From Anarhynchus alexandrinus (Eukaryota; Chordata; Aves; Charadriiformes; Charadriidae): a stretch of DNA of 64,000 nucleotides. The notes under the pieces were generated by a model, which ran no database searches, was not told where the DNA came from, and saw only the letters and a list, made by a program, of their open reading frames with translations. The stretch spans positions 374,404 to 438,403 of the forward strand of contig VUYV01000392.1 in NCBI GenBank assembly GCA_008711295.1, read 5' to 3'. Positions within the stretch are counted from its first letter, which is position 1. Every line of letters starts with the position of its first letter. The translations under genes were made by a program, and so were the position numbers. Of the stretch, positions 1 to 63,655 are shown in pieces.

Positions 1-432
1 ACCGTACACATTTCTGTGTGTAAAATATGGCTGGTTCTAAAACAAACTACCAATGCACAAAACTGTTCTCCCTCCCCTCCCCTGGGTCACCCAAGAGATA
101 GTCAGACTGCGGAAGAACTTTATCCCAGAGGCTTTCTGAGAAAACAAAAATGAATAAAACAACATACAACCCTTGAGATCTTCGTCTTTGGTGCGGAGGA
201 CGTTACTGACGGGCAGCCGGGGCTGCGCTGCTGAAAACGCTGGGACGCTTAAGGCTCGTTGTTTGGACTGCTGCAGAAGCCTCTGTTGGGCCAAGGGTCA
301 CCGATGCTTTGGTACGACTACCAGCTCCTCGCACCCCACCACCCCAGTGATGCCAGAGGATCCCCACACACCCCCGCGCTATATCCCTCCCCCCCTCACC
401 CTGCCCGTAGCCCCTTCACCGCCTCTGGGGCT
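1..432 (-). other. TNC: TNC 3'UTR (5' part; continues beyond the window)
   Basis: Sequence directly after the TAA stop. No minus-strand AATAAA (TTTATT on the plus strand) is visible before the window ends at position 1, so polyadenylation probably lies further left. Positions about 335-420 are C-rich on the plus strand, so the transcript here is G-rich. No open frame of interest was recognised. Confidence 0.8.
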
Positions 433-49610
<49,178 letters not shown>

Positions 49611-52184
49611 TGTGGCGTTCAGTTCCTGTTCAAAGCTGATGGAGTCTTACGTATGTTTGGCCTTTGTAGTCTGGAGCAGAAATTGGAGAGCCAGTTCAAA
49701 CCAAGTTGGATATCTCTTCCTTTCTTGGCACGCTTGTTCCCTAAAAGAAGGAGCAGTATAAGGGATGAACTGCAGCTACACCACCCAACAAAAAGCCTAC
49801 GACACTGAATGTGTGCTGGGGTGCTACTCAATGTACGATCTCACTTCACCCGAGCTGCTGAGCTTGCTCTTATATATAACAACTGTGCATTATCTTGTTT
49901 TCCAGGATCTCAGCGTGCTTGTGAACAAAATGTCACAAAACATGAATCTTGAAGGAAGCCACTATTATTTCCAATTTAGAGCAAGCATAGTGGAGTAGGG
50001 AAGGTTTAACTGCCTCAAGCAGAAGACCAGGGCAAAGCAGCCTGCTGAGTCTCACCTCAACGTTACTTTTAGACAGAGGTAGGCAAAATAGATATATATT
50101 CTGTTACGATTCAACTAATGTTAAAAGTCTGTATTTCCTTCACCCATTAGTCCACTGCTTGAAGGCAACTGAAGGTTGGATCACGTAAAAAACTCGAGAC
50201 GTTGTCAAAAGTTGTATCAACACTACTAAGCTTATTTCAGCCTTTTTCCATACACTTCAAATTCCTCCAATTGCTTGGGAATCTGAACTCCAGGGCTTGT
50301 AACCCAATAATAACTTTCACTGTACCAGTGATTTGTCCACAGCATGAAGATAAACGGAGCTCTCCTGAGAGCGCTGCAGGCTGAAGGTTCTGGTGTTAGT
50401 GCTTGTATCATAGCTACCAATATCTTAGCATAGAAGCAGTGAGACACAACAGAAGATGAGACTCCAACAAGGGAGACACGCTGTAAGAAACAGCAATAGA
50501 AGTACACGTGTGCACGCACACACAAAAAAGGGAGAGGAAGAAAAAGAAAATAAATCCTTTGATCATCTAAGTCCTTCAAGAAAGAGAGAAGGCTTTACAT
50601 CAATACAGCTTTAAAAATATCCTTTTAGCAACCAATACACCTTTTCACTAGGCGTCATTTCCCACTGTCTGATCTTTCATCAGCTATAATACAATAGCTT
50701 GCTTATGGTTACAAGCACCTGGCTGGGCTCTACCAGCTCTTCCTGAAATTCATTCTTTTCAATTAGCTTCAATATTTCCTCTTCCTCCTCAGTCTGTACC
50801 TGTTCCTTTCAAGTGATATGAGTTAGGGGAGCTGAAAGACATCTATTGACTTCCAGGGAGAATCAGCCCTTCAGTACATAGAGAACCAAAAGCAGCTAAT
50901 GGACTGGCTAAACAAGCTCACCTAATAAATGTCATCTTAGCATTTTTTTTTTCTTTCTACTCCCAGAAAACCTCGGTTAAGCAGGCAGGTCTATCACTTT
51001 GCTAGTTGTAAGCTAGTGAAACGCCTGTAATGGAGGAAACGGCAATTTGTTTTCTAAACACCACTGTTTTGATGATAATTCATTTGTCAGATGAGAGACT
51101 AGCTTCTTCCCCGCTTCTGCATCCCCCAAAGCATAGAGATCATTTCTTTCCCATGCTATCCCAGCTGCTTTTGTGAAAGAATGACAATAATACATCAGAC
51201 AGTTTACTGAAGTTAATTTTTTTGTAGACAATGTTGAGCTCACAAAGAGTGAACTTCGCCCCTTTTTATTGGGGAATAAATCAGAAGTAAACAAGCAGCA
51301 GCGGAGGCTTTTTTCTTCTAGTGGAGAAGCATTCAGCTTTAAGCCATTTCTAACACTTACCCCATTCGTTCAAATATGTCTGCAACCCCTGTCTGCACCA
51401 GAAGAGATCACAAGGTAGCTAATAAAGAACAACAGAGACAGACATAGTCCAGGTCTCATGATCTCAGGCCGATCCCTAAATTGGGTTGCCAGTTCATGAA
51501 ACATGTTCAGGACAGTATTTGAAGTGGGATTTTAGTCTCAAGCACTCCCACTTGGTATTTGCAAATTGCTTTCCATGCAATGAGATTCCACATGCAGTAC
51601 ACTTTTTGCCCTGAGACAAGGTCATATCGCTAAAATTGGTGCCTAATCCTCAAGTAGTTAGCTAAGGGACAGGCTGCTTGACACCATCACCAATGGAAAA
51701 TGGAACAAACTAGAAGTAGCTCTGCATCTAATTCTCGCTGAATTTCAGTGAACGTGAAGCATCCATTTCCTTATGGCTTTTGTAGATCCCCACCTACAAG
51801 AATACGGGCCTTGCCCTAACCAAGAAAATTAATTGTCCTTTTTCTGCTGACTGACATGAGTTTACATATCATTTTATGATGGTACAAACTGTGATTTTTT
51901 TTATATGCTAGGAAAATGAAAACCCGGCTTCTGACAAGAGCCACTGTCACTGTTAACTTCGCTACTGATGAAAGCCACATGAACACATTACTTTTACGGG
52001 ATACTCATTGCATTAGAGTCAGCCAAACCTCTCAGCCTACAGATGATACTGGAAAACTTAATGTATCTTGGCTGACATCCTTTTCAAGTTTATGAAGAAG
52101 CACTGCGGTGGTCCAGAAGAAGCATTCCCCAGTGTCTGATCTGTGACCTGTGTTTTGACACACGGTGTGATACCTGAGCTAATT

Positions 52185-52211
52185 CAGATCAGGTGTTTCT
52201 CATCTGATCTG
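52185..52211. repeat. 8-bp perfect inverted repeat
   Basis: cagatcag (52185-52192) and ctgatctg (52204-52211) are exact reverse complements with an 11-base loop. The left arm and loop match 24049-24068 at 19 of 20 bases. Confidence 0.6.
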
Positions 52212-54582
52212 CCAAGGACCCAGCATGATCAGTTGAGCTTCACTCCTAGATCTGAGGTCTACAAAACAAGACACCTTCATACAATTATTTATACATTAGC
52301 CGTATTTTTGGCTGGAAGAACAAAGATGACATCCTCCCTCCAACTCCCATTCCTCAAACATATCTAAACAACAGCTCAGACCACAATGGACCACCCAGGA
52401 GAAGGCCGTTCTAGAGAGAAATGGAAGCCACAGCAACTGTCTGGCTCTGTTTTTCCTTCATTTTTCCCCATCTTCTTCCCTTCAGAACAGGTCATGTAGA
52501 TTGTTTCTAAACCTGCCTCTTGGAGACATCCTCTCTATATTTTCTTTACAGACATCAGCTGCTGGATTATTTACAGGCACCTAAAAGTTTTGCAGCAAGA
52601 ATCTGCAAAAGAAAATGGCTCTTCTCATCATGAGTTTGGCCTTGCTCTAAGGTATGTAAAAGGAACTGTGTGTTGTTTGTAGCACATCTCTCAGATACAT
52701 CCCGAGGCTTGTGGGATGTATCGACCAAGAATGTGTCCAGTTTTTACAAGCAGTTTGTCTAATACAGAATATTACTCATCCTAATGAACTGTGCCCCTCA
52801 TGTCCTTTTGCCATCCTAAAACAACTGCTTAAAAAATCTTGGCAATGATTATGTGATTGGTCTGCAAAATATTCTGCTTGTCATGCAGAACATGCTTGTC
52901 CAGAGCTTGTGTTCTCCCAGGCTGATCACTGGCATCTTCCCACAGCCATCACCATTGGGCAAGAGTTATCAAGAGTTATCTTTTACTTCTCTCCTGTTCC
53001 CTTAGGCACAACCACAATATAAATAACAGCAAAAGGTACTGTGGCCTCTCACACGTGTCTTAAATTTCCTCGATCAGGAGTGACTTCCTGCAGGTCTGGA
53101 TTTTGCAGTCATGCCACTTACTGAGTTGTGTACTGGGACCATATAAAAAATAGATCCAACGGTGTATCTCTGAGTCATCTGAGGCCTGCACACCTTTGCT
53201 TCCAAGAACACTGAGGCCCATCTGAGTACGGCTTGTGCAGGTACAGGCTGAGCAATGAAACTTTGGATGACTAACACTGGATGCACCAGCTATTATCGTA
53301 AGAGTGGTGGTGAGGGTTTTTTTGTTTTTTAATTGTTTGAGATCTCCTTTCGAGCACATAAACTTAACGAGTGATATATGTGAAATTACTGGTCTAGGTG
53401 CTGAGGACAGAGATGTCAGTCTCTCTCTAATAAACGTGCTGTCCATATCACTGCAACATGGGAACAGAGCGTTTGGCAACGGCTGAGCCACCGTGGCAGT
53501 AACAGTGATGAAAGTTTGGAATCTCTGCAAGGAGAGCTGGGTTCAGGTTCAACTCAGAAGAGTATGAAGATAATACACATTTTTTCATCCCAGCCACAAG
53601 CTAAACTTGCTGTCTCCTCTCTACTCCTCGGTCTTGGCTGGCTCAGAGCATGTTCCTGTTCACTTTAGAGTTTCTTTGGCCTATTAAAAAAACAGAGACT
53701 ATGAATTGAGAAGCTAATCATGGCATCCACGTGGCACCAGCTGATGCAGAGAGAAATTCGGGAAAAAAAATATTCTTTGTCTTGTATAAATAATAACTGT
53801 AAAAGTTAGATATTATCCAAAGAGAAATAAAAGCATTTCTAGAAAAACACTCCTTAAAAAACTGATCGCTAGCTAGAAATGCTCTAATATACGTGGTGGA
53901 AGTAAGATGGACTGTCAGTAGCATAAAGGAAAGGAATAATTTTCCTTTCCACTGCAGCACTTTCATCTGAGGATCTGAAAGCACATCCTAGTCTGCCTGT
54001 CAAAAGCTGAAAAAATGTTAGGGGTTTTGGTTTATTTTAAGACACCCTTCCCTGACATCAACACTTTTTCAGCACCTTTCCATTTAATTAGAAATTTGTT
54101 TCTTAATAGGAAATTTTCAATCAATCTTGAAAAAAACACAGGAATCCTGATTCCTGGGGAATACCAAGCAAAGGTAATGTATGAATATTTTCCTTCCCCA
54201 AAGACATATTTGCTGGAAACCAGCAGGTGTGAGAAACTAAATGAACGTTTGCATAGTTTAAAGTTCTAGCATACCAGTCTATTCTCTATTGCAAATTCAG
54301 GAGTGGCAGGGTTGGGAGATGATTTGTGGGTATGTGGAGCGATAAATATGCAAATGAGAACCCTATGCAATTTCAATCAAAACAGATTGCAGCAATGAAG
54401 AAATGGAGGTGTTAAAAAGTATCTCAGCTGTCCTTCTGAAAGGAGGCAGAAGGCTGATTAGATTTGCTCAGACACCCTCTACATGTCATGACTTGGAAAT
54501 TAAGACTTAAAGGTAGGAAAATAAAAAAGAGAAAAAAAAGGAGACTATTCCTCTCTAAACATAATTCCAACATTACAGCAGG

Positions 54583-54634
54583 ATTGTCAGCATATATTAG
54601 ATTCAATAATATTGTCAGCATATATTAGATTCAA
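54583..54634. repeat. 24-bp direct repeat, two perfect copies
   Basis: The 24-mer beginning attgtcagcatatattag occurs at 54583-54606 and again, identical, at 54611-54634, separated by taat. Perfect identity points to a recent local duplication or an assembly slip. Confidence 0.9.
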
Positions 54635-57600
54635 GCACATCTTGTTAAAATCCGCATAAAAGCAGCCATAGGCTGGATTCTGACAGAGAGGGAGACTCAG
54701 TTAGAGAAGAGCCAGAGCCCTCTACAGAAAACACAAAATGGTGCACTTCGAGGTTTGTTAATTGCTAACCCCAAGATAGTTTTCTGTGATCTGTTAACTG
54801 AAGAAACGTCATGTTTCAAGAATTTCCACCAAGGCGTGATCTGGCCAGCTGTTCCCTCAAGACCGGGGTAGGCAGCAGTGCACGTGTGCAGGCACCGCAG
54901 CACCATATCATGGTGCTCTTCGCTTTATCTATTGCCATACAGAAACAAGAGCCACGTTAGGAATTTGATCTGACCTGGAATACTCCCTCTTTGCAGACAC
55001 GGGGAATCTCTGCATTTTCTGCAATGAATACAAGCATTGCTATTACAGAGGATTAATAAATTGCAACTGTCTGCCAGAAGGCATTTTTACAAGGCAAGGC
55101 TTCAAAAGACGCAACCTTTTAAAGAAAAAGTGCTAATGTAGCTTTGCCAAGAGCATGTGACTCTGGAGGCTCCAGGCATCTTCGCAAATACAAATGGATT
55201 AAGTCTGAAGTAAATTGAAATGTTCTCAAAGAGAGACTGGGGGCGGGAGGGGAGGCTAAAAGTTTGGAAATAGCAGGCCAAAACATGAACAGTTGTGACT
55301 TCATCATCTTTCTCTGCCATTTCCATACATTCATAACTACAGAAAATCATTTTCTTTCCATTCCCAATTCCAACAGGGCAAAGGAATCAGCAGGGATACT
55401 CAGCGTAGGTCAAACTACACTAAATCACAGCGGAGAGCAGAAATTCATAACAGTCCTAAGCCATCAGTACTGAATCTTTCCAGCAGAAATGATCAAAGCC
55501 AACTTGTTGCTATTTTTTTTTTCTTCTGTATTTACATTGTACTCATTCTAAGGAAAAGAATTTTAAGGCAGCCAAATCTAGAGTAATTCAGAAAATCCAC
55601 TGTGTTCCCCAAGGCTGACAGAGAATGTGTGTGCAAAGAGATGTTGCAATTGTTTCAGCACCAATTAGACACCACAGATACAAAGAGGTCCTTAGGATAA
55701 GCAGCTCCAAAGGGAACTACTCATAATTAAGAAATTTTCTTCAAAGTCTTAAATCAACTGCATGAATAAAGGAAAAGAGGATCATAACTATCAAAGAAGG
55801 AAGAAAGAAGCTGATACCCTCATTCTAAAGATTTCTAACAGATACAATGCAGTGTGATAAGCTGGAATCCATCCAGTTTCCAAGTTGCACTGTGAAGACC
55901 TACCTCTAATTTATATTCTAACCACTTTTACCTCCATGGCCAGTTCACCAAGAAAAAACATCCTGCATATACTCTAGTTTTCTATGTAAGATATCCCACA
56001 TCTGGAAAACCCACATACATACATGGATCCAGACTCAGTGACACTTCTCCTTTTATAAATAGCAAAATGCGAAGGCACTGATGTGAAAGCCTTTGCCACC
56101 CTCACCCTGCTCCAGATTTACAGATTTAACCTACGCCTGGAAGTTAAAAGGAAAGAAAAGCATTAACCAAAGAGATCTTGCTGTCTGTGGATGTCCAACA
56201 ACAGCGAAGAAGAAGGAGAAAGCACTCTCTGGAACAACTCCATAGACAAAGAGGCAGAGAGGAAACAACCAGGAAAGAAGTTTTAAAACACTTTTTTTTA
56301 ACTAGAGAAGCATGAAGTCTAAAGATACAAGGTGGTACAGGTACTAAAACCCACTTTCAGCTACCAAAGTGATGCAGTGGTGTCCACAGCCCCAGAACAA
56401 GGGCCCCAGGGCACCCATGGGTGCTGTAGGTGTGGCAGAAAGCCTTTTCTCCAAAACATTTTGTAATTATAGTGGACAAACAAAGCGTCATTCCTCAACT
56501 TCAGATACGGAAGACTGAGACAGAGAGGTTGGCACTGAGACGTCTGAGCTCCCAGAAGTCTCTGCGTTTAAGCCCAAGTATGTCACCCACTGCCAGACTG
56601 CCGCAGCGCATCCAGCTTTGCCGAGTCCCATCACCGCAGTCCAAAGACAAGCACCTCCCAGAAGGCATTTATAGCACCTTATAGCACCAGACCCTAATAC
56701 CATACTTTCCATAAGTCTGCCTTTATGACTTAAATCCTGTCTATTTAAGGGCAAACTGGCAGTTTGTGTTTGATGGGGGTAAATGTGCACAAGCCAGAGC
56801 TCCAGATACACCCTGAAGCCGCCCGTGTTTCACCTGGTGCTGGCACCGCGCATTTAAGAGCAGCCCCCTTCATGGGACTGAGAAACCTTTCAAATAAGGG
56901 CACTCTGAATGCAGAGATGGGAACCGATTTGCACAGTTAATTCATGATTGATTTCTGAGCTCTAATAGATTAGAGGTTTCATGTGCAGAATGCACCCATC
57001 AGACATTGAAGGCCTTGCCCGTGCCACTGGAATTACTAATAAAAATAAAACAGACTTTAAATTACCATAAATGAAGCCTAGAGTAGATCCTGGAGATCAC
57101 TGGAACTGCGACCAGATTTACACCTCAGACTGTTTCAAAGAACAGCAATTAAAAGAAATACACAGATATTTTTTTCCCCATCCAGCCCCTGAGGTCCTGC
57201 ATTAAACATCGCTCAGCTGAGCGTGAACTCTTCACTCCAGTTAATTTCTCATCTTTGGCTTCAGCTCTTAGGTGACATTTCTACTTTGAGGACACTGTAT
57301 AGCTTCTGGTTCACAGATCCTACTGTACGTCATCTTTAAATAAAACCATTTGGATTCATTTTGGCCTCCGCCCATTCTACCTTGGCTGAAAAGCAGCATA
57401 TAGAGGGGGCTTTGCAAAGGCTGTTTTGGAAGGAATTTTAATTAATTGCTTTGTGTACAATTTAGAATTTAGTAGAGGCTCATATTTCAAAGCCATCAGC
57501 ATGACAGTGCCACAAAAGGGGAAGGAAAAATAACCCGCTGAAGCCAACATCCATAAAAATGTGAAAGAGCTATGGTAAATTCTGAATGATAAGCATAAAA

Positions 57601-60600
57601 GGAGCCCCGTGAGAGACTTAACCTTCTGTCGTACAGTGACTATTTGGAGTTAAATTAGCATGATTATTCCATTATAAACTACTTTGTTTCAAAAGTTTTG
57701 TACTCTTAGCCATGGAAAATCTCTCTAGGCCTATCCTTGTGCAGGATCTCAGAGAGAGAACAGACCTTTCCAAACTAAACAGCCAGTTTGGCTGGTTTTC
57801 AAAGCAGAGCAAAAGTTCAGAGATCAGAAGTGGTCTTCTTCCAGTATCAGTAACACCTTTGATCAATCAGGTATTAAATATAACGAGAAAGTCTCATGAA
57901 TTAAATGAGAAGTTAAGTCAGCTGGCAGAGATACAGATGGGAGAAAACGACTGCTGAAAACACGCAATAATTAAACAGAAGTGAAAAACACATTATGTGA
58001 TGAGGTGCCTGCAATAACAGGATATTGGACTCAGCAACCAAGAGGTGCCTTCTAGTTTCATAGTCCTAAAGACTTTTTTGATTTATGTTTCTTAGGAATT
58101 ACCTGGCTGATGATGAGAAAAGCAAAGAAATTCTGCCTGAACATACAACTGCTGCTATTGCTGTTCCATCAAGAGCAAAGGAGCAAGAACTCAGAGGAGA
58201 GCCAGGCGTGTGGAAACGGCACTGGGCTGGGACTTGAGAGCTGAGATCATTCCTAATTTCTGGCATGAGTTTAGCCAAGTCAATTATCATCCTGGTTTCT
58301 AATAAGTCTATAGGAGATTTGCATGCTAAACAAAGTGCAAATAACTAAACTAAATTACTTAATTCTTTTCACATTTCCAGTTGTTCCTCTAGAGAGAGTC
58401 GTCAGTTTACCCCCTATGAAAAGACTTTCCCTGCTTTCAATTTTTCTGCCTAAGTTCTATGATCTTCATGCTAGAGGTTGGCTCTTAATGCTTTTATATG
58501 CTACCTATATTAGAGGAAGCCCCAAGTGTGTTAAACACTAGCAGCTACAGTTCTTAATAAGGTTTAATCACAGTCATCTTCTAAATAGGCCACAGATAGA
58601 CAGTAGACAAGACTGATGGTGAAAAGGGCAAAGGAGACGCCTTTGGAAATCATACAAACCAGCTAGAGCAGGGCTGCTCTGAAACAACTACCATGTTGTT
58701 TAGGGCTGCTGGTGTAAGATACTCTTGTTTAGGCCATGTCTATGCAACTATTTATAGAATAAACTCAGTGCTTTCTTTGGAGCCATTCCAGAGGCCAGCC
58801 ACCATTAGAGGAAATTAAATAACAAACCTGTGCTTAACATTATTAAAAGAAGATTAGTCTTACGGAAATGCTTTGTATGGAATGCTTATGGAAATGGCGA
58901 GTTCTATTTCAAGCGTGTGTGCAGCGACGGCCCCGGTCGCAGCACGCGCAGCCAGAAGTGCAGGGCAGCAACCAACGTGGCAGGACCTGCACACCTTCTG
59001 CTCTCCTTACTGCCCAGGCACGGCTCCCGCAGGATGTGTGGGGGCCACTACCCCTCAACGTTGCCTCCTGCAGATGGCTTCAAAGTTGTATGTTTGGGCT
59101 GTCACTCTAAAAAGCAGCCTGCTGCCCCTTAAGGAAATGTAAAGGCACAGCATGTATTGAAACGTGATGCTCTTATAACGGCCTGAACCCTCACTTAACC
59201 AAAACAATCATAGATATCAACTGGAAAACCTCAAGAATAAGGGTTTGCAACATCTGTTGTGCCACCAACAGGTATCACAGGCGTTATGGCAGAATTCACA
59301 TTTACAGAATCAGACCCTAAGGAAACGGCATCTGCTGAATGCTAGAACATCCCAGCTTCTCTTGGCTTATGTCAGAGCTTTATGGCTATTTAAACACGGT
59401 TGTTTATATGAGAAACATCCAACATGGCATTACGTAATAGTAAATAGTAAAGCCAACCAAACTCAAAAAGAGACCCATACTAAACACAGGAATCAAAAGC
59501 TCTTAACCCATTTTTGGTACCATCAGAAATAATAAAATTATCAGAGTTCAAAATGAATCTAGACAATTGCTGAGTGACTTAGATGCATAATGCAGAATTA
59601 ATCAGACCACGCTTATAACTTGGTGTTTAATCTCTCATGTAATATGCTGTTAAACGTGCATAATTTGAAACAAATAAATGCTACATCTCAGCCTGAGTTG
59701 CAGATGTGTTGCCTTCCAGCATGCTCAGGGGCTCCTGACTATGAATAACGTGGCTTATACCAAATACGCCTCCAGCTTGTGACTTGGCAGCATCTTGCCT
59801 TTTTAGTTAATTTTATTTCAACAACTGCAGAAGCCTTTCCTGTCTTTTCTTGGAGACTCTAAGGTCTCTGATGCTATACCTTGTCCAACAAAAGCATGCC
59901 AGTGCGGGAGGCTGCACTGCTCTCCATGTCCTCCTCTCCATTCACAGGGGCAAGACAAGCTATGTCTTTACACGCAGACTGAGATTTCAAAGCGCTTGGC
60001 TAGAAATCTGCATACTTTCTGAGAAGTGCCTACAAAAAGGATATCCTAAGGATAGCGATGCTATCGAATATTAGATGCTAGAGATCCTGAGAGCATCGAG
60101 GCAATACAATGGTGTCACTTCTTATCTATTTGGGAGGGATGCATGCCACCTTCTGGCAGAGGGTTAGTTTTGGGAGCGCTGTGTGTGACCCCACAAGCGT
60201 TCCCAGAGTCAGCTCCTGGCTGCCAAGGCTCTGAGCACCCAACAAAACCAAGACGGACAATAGAAGCTGTGAGCGAAAACCAGACTTGCTCCACGACTGC
60301 AAACCTGTGCCAGAGCTCGCTGGTTCCAGGAGGGCAATGGCCCAAAGGCACGGTCCAGCCAGCAGCTTTTGAGTGCGCGGCAGGCTATTTGTGACCAGGA
60401 AAATCTGCCTCTTGTGCTGAATTTCCATACGTGTTTAATCCCAGTGACTGAGGAAGACATTGGCAAAGAATATGCCCTGCCGAACGGAGGCAAATAAAGC
60501 ACTTCGCTGCAAACGGAGCCTAACATTTATTTTGGGTGTGCGATGGAGTCTGAATTCATGTGATAGAGTAATCCTGTCGATGAGGTCATGTGTTCCTCTG

Positions 60601-63514
60601 AAGGGGCTTCTTTGTACCCCGGGTTAGTTAGCAACGCTTTTTCTGTTATCAAGCATCTGATTAAACTCACAAAAGAAGGGTCTTTAAAAAACAGTCTCAG
60701 GCAGAATTGAGAAGCGAATAAATAAATTGGGTTTTTTTTTTTTCTTTTCATTTTATCCGACAGGAAAAGGAGAGAGGAATAAGATGGGAAAAGGGCACAA
60801 GAAAGGGATTCATTGTTCTCAGATGACAGAACAAAGGTCTTAATCTATTTTCAAATTTTCTGCAGAGCCCAACCCTGTGGCAGATACTAGTTATACACAT
60901 CCATGTGGCAAATTTCACCTCGAAGGATGACAGTGCGCTATCCAGATAGCACAGCCTCCTAGAAGCCGTCCTGTGCCTGTCACTGCAGGAGCGACACAGC
61001 ACCCGCCTTCTGCAGCAGTGAAATCCTTTACCAACACACTGGGCTTTTGTTCCATTATGGGGGAGGTAAACTAAAATGTGCCCCCAGTTTTTATTTGACT
61101 TGAAGAAAGACTTAGCCCTTTGGATGGGAAGATTTTTTCGTCCTGCAGCTCAGACAACTTTTATAACACTTTGCAGTATCCCTTACCATGTGGCAGGAAC
61201 ACCAGCTCAGCTCTCACAGACGGGAAAGACTGAGTTATAACTAAATCATTACCAATTTCCCTTGCAGAACACACACCCAAGGTCAGCTTAGATTGTGAAG
61301 TCTAAAAAGAGCGAAGCTTGAGTTGTTTTGCTCTGATTTATCTGTAAGCACTCAAAGATGCTTATAAACAGCAAGATACCTGCTGTTAAATACCTGTACT
61401 TATTAGAATTACAGTATTAGTTATTTGGTGGCATCAATGATCCCCTATATTAGGAAAAAACCTAACCCTGTTCCTATCCTTCTGGACTGTTTCATTCACT
61501 CTTTCCCTCTCCTCTCCACTGGATGTCTGAGCAACCTAACAGACATATAAAGGTTGGCTCTATAAAAGAGCTGTGATCAAGCGATGATAAAGTAACAGGT
61601 ACAATTGGTTGAAAGTTTGTTGACAACACATATTTTGCCATTGAAAGGTGCCACTTTTCATTTGATTCTGAAAACTCAGCAAGAAGAAAACTAAAAAATA
61701 GTCAGCAGCCCTTCAGGAGTTCCCGTTCTCAAGAAAAAAATCCATCCTACCCTGAAAAACCTTTCTGAGGAATCTTCTTTGAAATCAGTCATTTTTCTGC
61801 TATGGCTTGCTTTGAACAATATGGCCTTTTTGAAAGAATAACCACCTCAATCATTTCTTCAACCTCCTTTTTCTAATAACACACAGAGCAGCCTGGACTT
61901 TAATTACTAAGTATTATGAAGGTGAAACTACAGTGTGCTCATGCTCTCCTTCATCCCAGGACAGGAGGAGAAAGGGAATAAAGCTTAAGCTCATTTACAC
62001 CTCAAAGTGCAGAGATGTGCCCATGGGGAAGACATGTCAGTGCATTTTAAAACATCATTAGACACCAAGCTGAATTTTCACGCAACAAAATACTTCAAAT
62101 ACAGTGGTCCAAGAGCCAAAGAGCTTTTTATTGATGGCTGACTCATTGTCCAATTACCTTCCTGTTTCTTACCATCTTTGAGGACACCAATTCTTCTGTT
62201 TGCTAGGCAAGTTCTGCTTATTATACAAAAAAGCATCCTAACTACATATAAATAACACTCCCCCCGCAGCCCCCAGCATGTTTGGCTGGAAACCATCTTG
62301 GCTCAAGATGTAAAGCAAACAGCTTGAAAGACTGGGAAAAGAGAAGAAAGAAGAGCTGGGAAGGGGGAGCAGAGGAGACAGATACTAAGATTTCTCAGCT
62401 TTCTAATTTGATTGTACCGTCCTGGCGTATTAGCCAGCTCTGCTTTCTCTTTCCCTACGCAGCATGTTAGCCCAGCTGGTGAATTTGGCCTCTGGCACTC
62501 GAGGGATTCACAGCAGCTAAAAATATGTCTCTATATTACTTTTTAAAAAATACAGTTTTTGTCTGAGGCAAAATAAGGATAAGATCGTATAAAAAGGATG
62601 CCACTGAATGAGTTCAAGGGAACAATGCAAACTGCAGTAGGTTGACTGAAGTAATGTCTCACACGGTTTATGTTGCTGCTTCTTTCTGCCTTAGAGGTGC
62701 AAAGCACAGGAAATTAAAAGGCTGCATCTATAAAATGCACACGGTATTTTTACAAATTAGGTTTATTCCCATTATTTCGTGAAGAGATGAAACTCTGAAT
62801 GCTGAACTGAAAAAGCCAAACAAATGTTCATTTGGAGTAATTTTTTTTTTAAATGTATTTCAGCTGACATTTACAACAGCGGCTTCTATGTTGGTGTGAT
62901 TTGGGTCCTGCTACTCAGGCAGCAGAAGAAAAGGAGCAAATATCTTCCAGATCTGTCCTGCAGGGACACGTGGAAGATGACGGCAGGCAAGGGAGCACAC
63001 AGCTCGCTTCTGCTCTGCCACAAAGCCTTGGTTTGTGGCACCGTGGGGATGGATCTCTCGGGAGAGTAGAGACTCTCCTTTATGAAAACTGGGAATGCAA
63101 ACTGTCAGATGGACTTACCAGGGAGTCTACTGCTGACTGATGGGAAAATCAAAATGGAAATAAAGTTTGAGACGAACTGATATGTAGGTTCAAAAGCCTA
63201 TATAGCCAAATAGCCAAAGAATATGTTCATCCGGGCGTTATAGTTCAATGGAATCGTGAGGCACAGAGTGTTGCCTTACAGTACCATTGCAAAGGGAGAA
63301 ACGAACAGGTCTCCCACTGAATGGATTCCCCAGGCCAGGAAAAACTACTTCCCTACAGTAGTTGAGACAAAAGCTTCCCAGCTAAGGGTCTGCCATCTCT
63401 GAGTCTTCTGAACCATAATGAGAGAAATTAAGCTAAACAGAGCTGGATGTGTGGGGTTCCCACAGAAACGTGCTCTCGGGAGATGCTCCGGAAAGTGCTC
63501 ACAACCTTGGGATT

Positions 63515-63655
63515 AATAGTGTGGTCTCGTGGTTAGAACTGAGGACTGAAAGTCAAGCATCCTGCACCGAAATTATTTCATAAATCATCTGCTGTGTCTC
63601 AGTTTATCCACTGGTAAAACCTCACGGAGGGAATGTATGTCTCAGTGAGTTAAGT
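63515..63655 (+). repeat. Probable MIR-like SINE relic
   Basis: The plus strand starts with a tRNA-derived head resembling a B-box-less tRNA (gtggtctcgtggttagaact, gaggactgaaagtcaagc). A MIR-style tail follows (gctgtgtctcagtttatcca, ctggtaaaac, then gagttaag). Order and spacing fit the MIR superfamily consensus as I remember it. It is degenerate and matched by eye only. Confidence 0.55.

Noticed and set aside
63517..63590. A possible tRNA gene (gtggttagaactgaggactgaa)
   Set aside because: No closing acceptor stem or T-loop consensus; better explained as the tRNA-derived head of a MIR-like SINE.
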